From Diogma glabrata (Eukaryota > Arthropoda > Insecta > Diptera > Cylindrotomidae), in the NCBI GenBank assembly GCA_963693315.1, contig OY856188.1, forward strand, positions 203,000,050-203,064,049: 64,000 nt of DNA. The letters run 5' to 3'. Position 1 is the stretch's first letter, and every line of letters starts with the position of its first letter. Positions 43,528-53,560 of this stretch are shown piece by piece. The notes below the pieces were generated by a model, which saw only the letters and a program-made list of their open reading frames with translations, made no database searches and was not told the origin of the DNA. Made by a program: the position numbers and the translations under genes.

Positions 43528-44955
43528 TATTACAAAATCAAAATCAAAAATTTCTTTCAAAATTCCAAAAATATTCTAAAACTAAAATAAAAAATTTAAA
43601 CCTTTTTTAAAGTTCTAAAAACATTCCAAGAATTATTACAAAATCAAAGATTGAAACTTTTTTAAAAATTCGAAAAATATTGCAAAAATTATAATAAAAT
43701 CAATAATTGAAACTTTTTCTAATATTCTTAAAATATTGCAAAAATTATAATAAAATCAATAACATAAAATTTTTTCAAAATTCCAAAAATTATAGTAAAT
43801 CAAAAATTTTTTCAAAATTTTAAAAATATGCACAAATTCATAATTTAAAAATTCAAACTTTTTTCAAAATTCTTAAAATATTACAAAACTTATAACAAAA
43901 TCAAAACTACAAACTTTTTTCAAAAATCCAAAAATTATAATAAAATCAAACATTTAAATTTTTTTTAAAATTCTAAAATTATTCCGAAAATTCTTACAAA
44001 ATCAAAAATTGAAACTTTTTTCAAAATTCTAAAATTATTGCAAATATTTTTAATTCAAAAATTCAAATTTTTTTCCAAAATATTGCAGAAATTATAACAA
44101 AATCAAAAATACAAACTCTTTTAATATTCCAAAAATATTTCAAAAATTATAACAAAATCAAAAATACAAATTTTTTTGAAAACTCAAAAAATAATACAAA
44201 ATCAAAACTTCAAAAAAAATTCAAATTCAATTTTCCAAATCAAAAATTCCAAATTCAAAAAACTTTTTCTAAAATTCTAAAAATATCGCAAAAATTATAA
44301 CAAAATCATAAATTTCCATGTCAAACAAATACATAATTAATTTCATGTTTAGAGTAAAAAAAAATGAAAATCATTCTTTTGACACACTTGACAACATTTT
44401 TTTTGACAAACTTATAATGCAATAATCTAGTTTTTGGTCTCACATACCAATCCCGATCATCAAGATTTTTCCAAATTCAATGTTCCTATTCGTAATCACT
44501 TAAAATGAACGATTTTGAGGCAATAATATGCAAATTTCCTTGTTTTGACATACTTGACGGTTTTTTTTCCGGGACAGTTGTCGAACACATCGTCCTTTCG
44601 GCTCTTACCATTGAGTACACCTATTTTTAGAAACAAAAATTTTTGAAATCCGTCCAGCGGTTTTCTAGATTTCGTCGGTTGTGACGGCCAGCCAGCCGGC
44701 AGACAGATAAACATTGTTTTTTTGATCTTTTAGAATCAATAGGTCCTAAAACGTCGAGAAATGCCAAAAAAGTGGGTATAAGAATTTCACTTTTGGCTCG
44801 AGAATGTAAAACTTAGGTGTTTTAGACCGAAGTAATTTGTATCTGTTATTATTTCGTTTCGTTTCCCACGAAGCGTTAGTGTTTCGATATTTCATCACGA
44901 ATATTGTCAGTTGTAATTTCCCAAGGGCGGTGATAATTCAAAATAATTTTTTACA
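43528..44955. repeat. Large repeat unit A with internal minisatellite
   Basis: 43540-44300 is a degenerate tandem array of roughly 60-75-bp units (TTCAAAATTCTAAAAATATTGCAAAAATTATAACAAAATCAAAAA style). It is followed by a unique part (TTTTGACACACTTGACAAC, GTGACGGCCAGCCAGCCGGC, CCTAAAACGTCGAGAAATGC). The whole is repeated directly at 45651-48290. The empty TA site used by the MITE in the other copy is at 44814-44815. The minus-strand frame 44496-44714 (CLPAGWPSQPTKSRKP) recurs in the second copy, but by repeat identity. Confidence 0.85.
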
Positions 44956-45650
44956 AATAATTTCGAAAGAAAGTATATTTGGCTTTTATCAATACCACTT
45001 GCTTGAGGAATTTTTCAAAAAATTATGAGAATTTATCAACCAACGAGGAGAATTCGTTTAGAAAATTTTTTGCCATTTTTCATTTCTTCATATATTTTTT
45101 ATGAATTATACTTATTTTGAAATAATTAACTGATATCACAGTAGGCCAACGTACTAGGTAACCAATGCAAAATGCAATTGATAAAAAGGAGCGAAGCAAG
45201 CAATTTTCCCAATTTTCCCATTGAAAGTCTATGGGAATCGTTTTTCGGTGATTATTCCTCCGTGGTATGTCTAATTTTCAATATTTTTTTTGTAAACCAT
45301 CTATGGCTAGATGTCGTCTTACATACAAAATTTTATTTTGATATCTTTAATGGTTTGGGAGGAGTATATCGTCAATCGAAAGTCCGAATCGGGGAAGAAT
45401 GGAGCTACGCTACGCTTCACTCCAATAATTCATAAAAAATATATAAAGAAATGTAAAACGGCAAAAAAATTTCTAAACGAATTCCCCTCGTTCGTTGATA
45501 AAATTCTCATAATTTTTTGAAAAACTCCTCAAGCAAGTGGTATTGATAATAGCCCTCAGCCTACGGCCTCGTGCTTTTATCAATATACTTGCTTTCGAAA
45601 TTACTGACAAAAAATTATTTCGAATTATCACCGCCCTTGGGAAATTACAA
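44905..45650. repeat. Hairpin repeat H, first pair
   Basis: The block CAGTTGTAATTTCCCAAGGGCGGTGATAATTC (44910-44941) reappears in reverse at about 45617-45648, and AATTTTTCAAAAAATTATGAG near 45010 pairs with CTCATAATTTTTTGAAAAAC near 45507. About 300 bp of other sequence with GCTACGCTACGCTTCACTCC fills the centre. The same block recurs at 48237, 48933 (reverse) and 49078. Confidence 0.75.
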
Positions 45651-48290
45651 CAAAAATTTCTTTCAAAATTCCAAAAATATTCTAAAACTAAAATAAAAAA
45701 TTTAAACCTTTTTTAAAGTTCTAAAAACATTCCAAGAATTATTACAAAATCAAAAATTGAAACTTTTTTAAAAATTCTAAAAATATTGCAAAAATTATAA
45801 TAAAATCAAAAATTGAAACTTTTTCTAATATTCTTAAAATATTGCAAAAATTATAATAAAATCAAAAACATAATTTTTTTTTCAAAATTCCAAAAATTAT
45901 AGTAAAATCAAAAATTTTTTCAAAATTTTAAAAATATGCACAAATTCATAATCTAAAAATTCAAACTTTTTTCAAAATTCTTAAAATATTACAAAACTTA
46001 TAACAAAATCAAAACTACAAACTTTTTTCAAAAATCCAAAAATTATAATAAAATCAAACTTAAATTTTTTTCAAAATTCTAAAAATACTCCGAAAATTCT
46101 TACAAAATCAAAAATTGAAACTTTTTTTCAAAATTCTAAAATTATTGCAAATTGTTTTAATTCAAAAATTCAAATTGTTTTCCAAAATTTTAAAAGTATT
46201 GCAGAAATTATAACAAAATCAAAAATACAAACTTTTTTAATATTCGAAAAATATTTCAAAAATTATAACAAAATCAAAAATACAAATTTTTTTCAAAACT
46301 CAAAAAATATTACAAAATCAAAAATTGAAACTTTTTCCAAATCAAAAATTCAAAATTCAAAAAACTTTTTCCAAAATTCTAAAAATATCGCAAAACAATA
46401 TCATAAATTTCCATATCCAATGGAAATAACATCTCATGTCAAACAAATAATTAATTTCATGTTTAGAATAAAAAAAATGAAAATCATTCTTTTGACACAC
46501 TTGACAACATTTTTTTGACAAACTTATAATGCAATAATCTAGTTTTTGGTCTCACATACCAATCCCGATCATCAAGATTTTTCCAAATTCAATGTTCCTA
46601 CAAAGAATCACTTAAAATGAACGATTTTGAGGCAAAAATATGCAAATTTCCTTGTTTTGACATACTTGACGATTTTTTTCCGGGACAGTTATCGAACACA
46701 TCTTCCTTTCGGCTCTCACCATTGAGTATACCTATTTTTAGAAACAAAAATTTTTGAAATCCCTCCAGCGGTTTTCTAGATTTCGTCGGTTGTGACGGCC
46801 AGCCAGCCGGCAGACAGACAAACATTTTCTTTTTGATTTTTTAGAATCAATAGGTCCTAAAACGTCGAGAAATGCCAAAAAGTGGGTGTAATAATTTCAC
46901 TTTTGGCTCGAGAATGTAAAACTTACACCGAAAAAAAAACGTTGGTAGGATCAACTACAAAGCTTGTTTGATTTTGCGTCTAATATGAACGTGGTTATTT
47001 TAACCAATGTAGCATTGTCAATTTATTTTAAAAAACGTAACAATTTTCATTATTTGAATCAACAACGGCGTGATCAATTTCGTGTTCAAACATTCACAAA
47101 TCATAGTTGAATTAAGTAGTTTGTTCATGTTTTTGTTTGAAAATTATTGTGTTTGTTAAAATAAAAAACGAGGAAAAACAAAATTCGTTCAATGATAATA
47201 ATAATAAAAAAAAGAATAGAAAAATAAAAAGTTTTTTATATATTCTAACATGGCTGGTTTTATTTTACATTTTAGGAAATAATTTACATGCGTTTAATTG
47301 AATTGAATAATTTTAATATTATCTGCACATAAAATTATGTGCGGAAGAAATTTTTTTATGAATATAATATCAACAATCTTGTTAAATTAATAGGCCCTTT
47401 CCATAATTAATTTTAGTGATTTAAAAAAATTCTTATATTTTTTTAATATTTTTTATTTGTCTTGTTTCATGTCGATTTATCGATATTTTAATTTAATTTT
47501 TCATAATAATGAGAAAATTATGGAAAATTAGTATTATTTTCTATACATAATTCAAATATTTAAATTTTTTGATTTCTGAATTTTGGTCTTTTAAATTGTA
47601 TCATTAAAAATATGGCGAAAAATGGACGCATCCTTTACAAACAAAATCACACTCATACATTTCCTATTTAGAACGTAAATATACGAACGCTATCTTTATG
47701 CATAAAAATGTTTATCGGGTTTGATGCGAAATACATATTTCTAATATAAAAAATTTCAAATATTGTATTTACAAACAAACAAAACAAAGATGTACCAAAC
47801 CAATAGATTTAATACGGAGTATTGCTTGATTCTATCACAAACGTATTCAATATTACTATTTTTAGTCTAATTTTTAATTTACTACGTTTGTAGTCAATTG
47901 AAAATTAAATCAACTACGGCATCGTTGCTCGAAAATGAAATCATAGTTGACTCAACTACAAATATGGTTAAATCAAATATGTTTGTGATACTTATAAAAA
48001 AATATATCAACAACGGTTAAATTGTTAATTTAAATCCGGAGCGTTGGTTGATTCTATCGCAAACGTATTTAATTCCCCAATTTTCACTTAATGCTCGATT
48101 AACAATGCAACATGTTTGAATCAACCAAGATTTTTTCTTTCGGTGTAGGTGTTTTAGACCGAAGTAATTTGTATCTGTCATTATTTCGTTTCGTTTCCCA
48201 CGAAGCGTTAGTGTTTCGATATTTCATCACGAAAATTATCAGTTGTAATTTCCCAAGGGCGGTGATAATTCGAAATAATTTTTTGTCAGT
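45651..48290. repeat. Large repeat unit A', direct copy of A, split by a MITE
   Basis: 45651-46925 plus 48146-48290 follows 43528-44955 in order and orientation, including the minisatellite and the GACGGCCAGCCAGCCGGCAG block. Differences are scattered single bases and small unit-number changes, for example one extra TCTCATGTCAAACAAATAAT region. The MITE at 46926-48145 interrupts it. Confidence 0.85.
46926..48145. mobile_element. 1.2-kb MITE with TA duplication and a paralogous empty site
   Basis: Ends CACCGAAAAAAAAACGTTGG and (complement) CACCGAAAGAAAAAATCTTGG. TA on both sides (46924-46925 and 48146-48147). Repeat unit A has AAAACTTAGGTGTTTTAGACC uninterrupted at 44810, which is the pre-insertion sequence. 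Inner repeats (GATTCTATC(A/G)CAAACGTATT, TCATAGTTGA) occur near the right end. It is non-coding and of Tc1/mariner type by its duplication. Confidence 0.9.
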
Positions 48291-49430
48291 AATTTCGAAA
48301 GCAAGTATATTGATAAAAGCACGAGGCCGTAGGCTGAGGGCTATAATCAATACCTCTTGCTTGGCGAATTTTTCAAAAAATTATGAGAATTTATCAACTA
48401 ACGAGGAGAATTCGTTTAGAAAATTTTTTGCCATTTTTCATTTCTTTATATATTTTTTATGAATTAAATGTTGGCCTACTGTGATAGCAGTTAATTATTT
48501 CAAAATTAGATTGAAAATTTTTTGCCTCAGTTTTATTTTAATTTAAACCAATGAAATTCTCTAAAATGTATTGACATCATTCAATTTCACCAATAAAATT
48601 TGAAATATACTAATAACAAATATTTATACGTCTGACCTACTGGGATATTAAAAATTATCAATCTTATTTTGAAATAATTAACTGATATCACAGTAGGCCA
48701 ACGTATAATTCACAAAAAATATATAAAGAAATGTAAAATGGTAAAAAATTTTCTAAACGAATTCCCCTCGTTCTTTGATAAAATTCTCATAATTTTTTGA
48801 AAAATTCCTCAAGCAAGTGGTATTGAATATAGCCCTCAGCCTACGGCCTCGTGCTTTTATCAACATACTTGCTTTCGAAATTATTGGCAAAAAATTATTT
48901 CGAATTATCACCGCCCTTGGGAAATTACAACTGATAATTTTTAATATCCCAGTAGGCCAGACGTATAAATATTTATTATTAGTATAATTCAATTTTTATT
49001 GGTGAAATTGGATGATGTAATTACATTTTAAAGAATTTCATTGGTTTAAATTAAAATAAAACTAAGGCAAAAAATTTTCAGTTGTAATTTCCTAAGGGCT
49101 GTGATAATTCGAAATAATTTTTTGCCAAAAAATTCGAAAGCAAGTATATTTGGCTTTTATCAATACCACTGGCTTGAGGAATTTTCCAAAAAATTATGAG
49201 AATTTATCAACGAACGAGGGGAATCCGTTAAAATTTTTTGCCATTTTTCATTTCTTTATATATTTTTTACGAATTCTACGTTGGCCTACTGTGATATCAG
49301 TTAATTATTTCAAAATTAGACTGATAATTTTTAATATACCATTAGGCCAGACGTATAAATATTTGTTATTAGTATACATTTTAGAGAATTTCATTGGTTT
49401 AAATTACAATAAAACTAAGGCAAAAATTTT
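48237..49430. repeat. Hairpin repeat H, further copies
   Basis: Copies of GTAATTTCCCAAGGGCGGTG at 48242 (plus) and about 48930 (minus), with a diverged one (CCTAAGGGCTGTGATAATTC) at about 49090. Each is followed by GAAAGCAAGTATATTGATAA-like sequence and the palindromic CACGAGGCCGTAGGCTGAGG block. Ends share TTGGCCTACTGTGATATCAG. The result is several nested inverted pairs; the frames here are repeat translations. Confidence 0.7.
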
Positions 49431-50484
49431 TTACTGAAATTGGTCTGCGTCGATAAAATTTTTATTTTTGATTTTCAATCAAAACGATTGAGCCATGGCC
49501 TGTAGCTGATAATTCTACAAGCACAATTTTTATGTATAAGCGCAAGTGTATCATACCAAATTTATTTAAATATACGTTTGTTTCAATATTCCTGTTACGT
49601 TATTAACTTTATATGCAAACAATCCTTATTCCTTTAATTTAAAAAACAAAAATGTAAATTTCATAATAAAACAACTAAAGTCAACCCAAAAAATAATTAA
49701 ATTTTGATGTTTTTATGCTTTCGTTTCATGAAATTTATGTTTTATTTTTATTTCAATTTTCCATTTTAATTTTCATTTTTTTAAAATCTAATTTAAATTT
49801 ATAATCAAAAAACATATAAAAATTATATCATCGTAAAACTCAACAAACACAAAAAAAAGAAATGAAAATAATATAAAGTTAATTAGAATTTTCTTAATTT
49901 CCATTTTGGGTTGTAAAAAGGATTTTGGTTGTTAGCTTTTTGTTTTGAATGAGATGAGTACATAACTAACCAAGCAAATCGTAAGATCAAGTGGAAGAAA
50001 AATATGAAGATTATGTTAGTTATTTAATATATTTTGATTCTACCGCTGAGCTATAATGAAGTCAGAAGTTGAGGTCATAAGCCATGAAGTGAGACGGTTT
50101 GAAAGACTCAACCCATTTAACTTGAAATTCAACAAACCTCGTATAACATTTTATAAACGGTTAATTACTTTCTAGTTGAAATAAAGCTTAAGCTCTTGGC
50201 ACAAGAAGCGCTCTTGTCAATTGGTGACTCTAACTACAATTTTTTGGTGACATTAGAGATATTAGAGTTTAGAATATCTTCTGCAGTTTTAAAATCGTTT
50301 ATAAAAAAAACTATTGAGTTAATCAAGGATGGTTCAGCCAAATCCATGCGTTTTTGAGGATTTTTCGGTATCACTCACTGTGTAATGTACTGTCAATTCA
50401 CTACACTGTGCACTATTACTGTCAATTGTCTACTCCATAAATATCCTTATTTGTGTATTCCAACTCCACGTAAACAATAGTTTT
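49431..50484. other. AT-rich DNA without recognised gene
   Basis: No coding frame with motifs; no paired repeats noted. Confidence 0.5.
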
Positions 50485-50816
50485 GAAACATACACCTATT
50501 TTCAAGCGAAAGTGCTGTTGGTTTTTTGTGAATAAAATGGTACTGGGTGATTCGATTTTAAATCGGTTTTCAACTTTAAATAGCTCAACATTGGTGGAGT
50601 ATTTTGGTATATAACTTGTTTTTTTATCCCAACTAAATCATTAAAAAAATTAATTTATAGTTTGCTAAAAGTTTTTCAATAGAAAAAATCAAAAAAAATC
50701 AGAAACCAATAGAATTTTTAATTTTATTTCATAAATAATTGACCAAAATGTTTAACAATATTTGATTATTTGATTAATTCATTAAATTTAATTAATATTA
50801 ATATAATATAAAGTTA

Positions 50817-51240
50817 ATATCTTATGTGACCGCCTTGTGCTGCAATCATTTCGCGCATTCTATTAGACATTGAATTTAACAAATTGATGAAATATTGGAG
50901 CCAATCAACACCCCTCATCATGTTGTGCGCTCTCACAATGGCATCCCAGACCTCATCATTACTGTGAAACACTTGGTGTTCACTCCTAACTTTGCCTTTG
51001 ATCTCTGACCCGACATTCTCAACAGGATTTATCTCTGGAGAGAGACTGAAAATACAAATTTCTACATTAATTAAATATTTAAAATTACAAGATAAAATTA
51101 ATTCACCTCGAGTGATCAAACACAAAATCCCGTGCATCGCCTATATTTTCATTAATCCATTGTTTGACAGCATTTGAAGTGTGTACCGGATGATTGTCGT
51201 GTAACAACAAGACCATACCATCGTCAAAGTGTTCATCAAT
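50817..51240 (-). pseudogene. Mariner/Tc1-type transposase C-terminus, left arm (intron-bearing)
   Basis: The minus strand reads HFDDGMVLLLHDNHPVHTS (second catalytic Asp), then QWINENIGDARDFVFDHS. A 61-bp GT...AG stretch (51106-51046) follows, then SLSPEINPVENVGSEIK with the catalytic Glu, ending AAQGGHIRY. The frame before and after this 61-bp stretch differs by one base and is restored when it is removed, which argues for a true intron. After removal, 38 residues separate Asp and Glu, the spacing called DD38E (the Intruder-like group), not the commoner DD34E/D. The first Asp is lost by truncation. Confidence 0.85.
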
Positions 51241-51252
51241 TTGAAGCTATAC

Positions 51253-51679
51253 ATTGATGAACACTTTGACGATGGTATGGTCTTGTTGTTACACAACAAT
51301 CATCCGGTACACACTTCAAATGCTGTCAAACAATGGATTAATGAAAATATAGGCGATACACGGGATTTTGTGTTTGATTACCCGAGGTGAATTAATTTTA
51401 TCTTGTAATTTTAAATATTTAATTAATGTAGAAATTTGTATTTTCAGTCTCTCTCCAGAGATAAATCCTGTTGAGAATGACGGGTCAGAGATCAAAGGCA
51501 AAGTTAGGAGTGAACACCAAGTGTTTCACAGTAATGATGAGGTCTGGGATGCCATTATGAGGGCGCACAATATGATGAGAGGCGTTGATTGGCACCAATA
51601 TTTCATCAATTTGTTAAATTCAATGTCTAATAGAATGCGCGAAATGATTGCAGCACAAGGCGGTCACATAAGATATTAA
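51253..51679 (+). pseudogene. Mariner/Tc1-type transposase C-terminus, right arm
   Basis: Same as the left arm, with the intron at 51387-51447 (61 bp). The catalytic Asp codon is changed to AAC (HNNHPVHTS). Other changes: Asp-Thr-Arg for Asp-Ala-Arg, and DYP for DHS just before the intron. These show slightly more decay than the left arm. The readable ORF 51368-51679 runs through the intron in a different frame and misstates the protein. Confidence 0.85.
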
Positions 51680-52009
51680 CTTTATATTATATTAATATTA
51701 ATTAAATTTAATGAATTAATCAAATAATCAAATATTTTTCAACAATTTAGTCAATTATTTATGAAATAAAATTAAAAATTCTATTATTTTCTGATTTTTT
51801 TTGATTTTTTTCCATTGAAAAACTTTTAGCAAACTTTAAATTAATTTTTTTAATGATTTAGTTGAAATATAAAAACAAATTATATACCAAAATACTCCAC
51901 CAATATTGAGCTATTTAGAATTGAAAACCGATTTAAAATCGGATCACCCAGTACCATTTTATTCACAAAAAACCAACAGTACTTTCGCTTGAAAATAGGT
52001 GTATGTCTC

Positions 52010-52669
52010 GAACAAATATACTAAGACAACTAGCTGATTCAAGAATTTTATTTACATTTCTATTCCTCTTAAAATTAAGTTTTGAAATTTTTTTATTCCA
52101 TGCTTACTTTAGTAGAATTTAAATTTTAATGTTAATTTAACTTTGATATAGTCCCGTTTTTTTCCTTCAGGCTTCAACTTCTCTCAATTCGATAATCGTA
52201 TAATTACCAAATTTCCTTCTAGATTCGATCATTGATTAGTAAGTAAAAACACTTGGTTAAACTAAATATTCAACACATTTACAGTTTCACAACAACAGGC
52301 TTACAGCTTCCAAAATAATACACAATATTTTTATTAAATAACACTTAAAACTTTATGTACAATTAAATTCCACTTAACACAATTTTAATTCTTATTGTTT
52401 ACCCTTTTGCAGTATAATTTAAACTATAGCTCGTTCTGCAAAAGGAATTCCTTAAATATAATTCTACCTAATTTCTCGAAAATTCCGGGTAAATCCAAAA
52501 TTTTTTTGAAAAGAAATCTCGAGAAATTCTGAGAATAATCGACGTTATTGTTTTACATGTATTTTATTTAATGTTTCTGTTTTCTCGATCCTTCTTGGGA
52601 TTTTTAACACATGTTTAGTTGAAATATTATATATGTAGATTGAATTAAGGTCGAGTATAATTTTGTTTT
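52010..52669. other. Spacer, nothing recognised
   Basis: AT-rich; no paired repeats or motif-bearing frame. Confidence 0.5.
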
Positions 52670-53560
52670 GTATTTCGTTGCGATTATGTAGAATTAGACC
52701 AGGTTATGAAATAAAAAAAATTCTTAGCAGTATTTGGATGGTCGGAAAATTTAGGAAAATATCAAGTAAATTAAAGAAAATCAACTCAACTCGGCAAAAG
52801 TTCCGGCAAGGGGGTGGGGGTAGCAAAATATACTTTTTGAGTGTCTTTTGTTGGTTTTTTACGAATTGTGTCTGAAATATGCATCCTATCGCAAAAAACT
52901 AAAATGAAAGTTGTAGATAATTGAAACATGTAAAATTTTTATATCAATCATTTTTCAACATAACCTCAAATTTTCGAGAAGAACACTAAAAACCAATTTT
53001 TTCGTATTTTATTTTTATCTACCTCAAAAATAATTTTTTTTTATGAAACTTGGTAAAAATGTTGTTCGTCTGGAAAATTTATTCGTATGGAAAATATATT
53101 TTTCCATACGAATTATATATTATTTTTATACCATTTGAAAGTCAAGGTTTCAACGGGGAAAATGAGCGCTGAAAAAGTTAAAAGTTCTAAAATTTCATAA
53201 CCAACTTTTTCGATTGAAAATTTAAAAGCTTTTTTTTTTATTTAAATTCGTATAAAATCGAAAAATAAACATTTTGCTTTGAAAAAATTTCAAGTTATTT
53301 AAATCACAAGTTCATTCAAAAATTTTATATGTTTCAATTATCTACAACTTTCCTTTAAGTTTTTTGCGATAGGATGCATATTTCAGCCACAATTCGTAAA
53401 AAACCAACAAAAGACATTTAAAACGTATATTTAGCTACCCCCACCCCCTTGCCGGAACTTTTGCCGAGTTGAGTTGATTTTCTTTAATTTATTTATAATT
53501 TTCCCTAAATTTTCCGACCGTCCGAATATTTCTGACCTGGTCGAAATCGTAACAATGTGA
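52670..53560. mobile_element. Foldback MITE, ~0.9 kb
   Basis: Outer arms (about 52680-52945 and 53315-53550) pair through GGTCGGAAAATTTAGG, TCAACTCAACTCGGCAAAAG, CCGGCAAGGGGGTGGGGGTAGC and TGCATCCTATCGCAAAAAACT. The centre has its own palindrome (ATTCGTATGGAAAATAT near 53090). A stretch after each arm (GTTGTAGATAAT..., CATAACCTCAAA, AAAACCAATTTTTTCG) recurs in the larger element at 57145-60309, so the two are relatives. Confidence 0.85.

Larger units (their letters stand above)
50485..52009. mobile_element. Palindrome of two 5'-truncated mariner-type elements
   Basis: Arms 50485-51240 and 51253-52009 are near-perfect reverse complements around a 12-bp spacer (TTGAAGCTATAC). Outer ends read ACATACACCTATTTTCAAGC and its complement, with TA at the border. 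Each arm carries the same transposase C-terminus. The axis lies inside the coding sequence (at ...IDEHFDDG), so both copies lack the 5' part of the gene. Few differences separate the arms, so the inversion is recent or maintained by conversion. Confidence 0.9.

Noticed and set aside
43540..46400. Regularly spaced short repeats resembling a CRISPR array
   Set aside because: Units are degenerate and tandem without unique spacers, in an animal genome; they form a minisatellite.
44496..46825. Matching minus-strand ORFs at 44496-44714 and 46598-46825 (CLPAGWPSQPTKSRKP)
   Set aside because: They lie at the same place in two copies of a repeat, so the similarity follows from DNA duplication. They start differently downstream and have no domain.
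48099..49437. Several ORFs with ARGRRLRAI / NFSKNYENLS strings
   Set aside because: All are readings of hairpin repeat H in different orientations.
51316..51501. 61-codon ORF antisense to the mariner transposase (and its twin at 50992-51177)
   Set aside because: Shadows of the transposase arms in the opposite strand.
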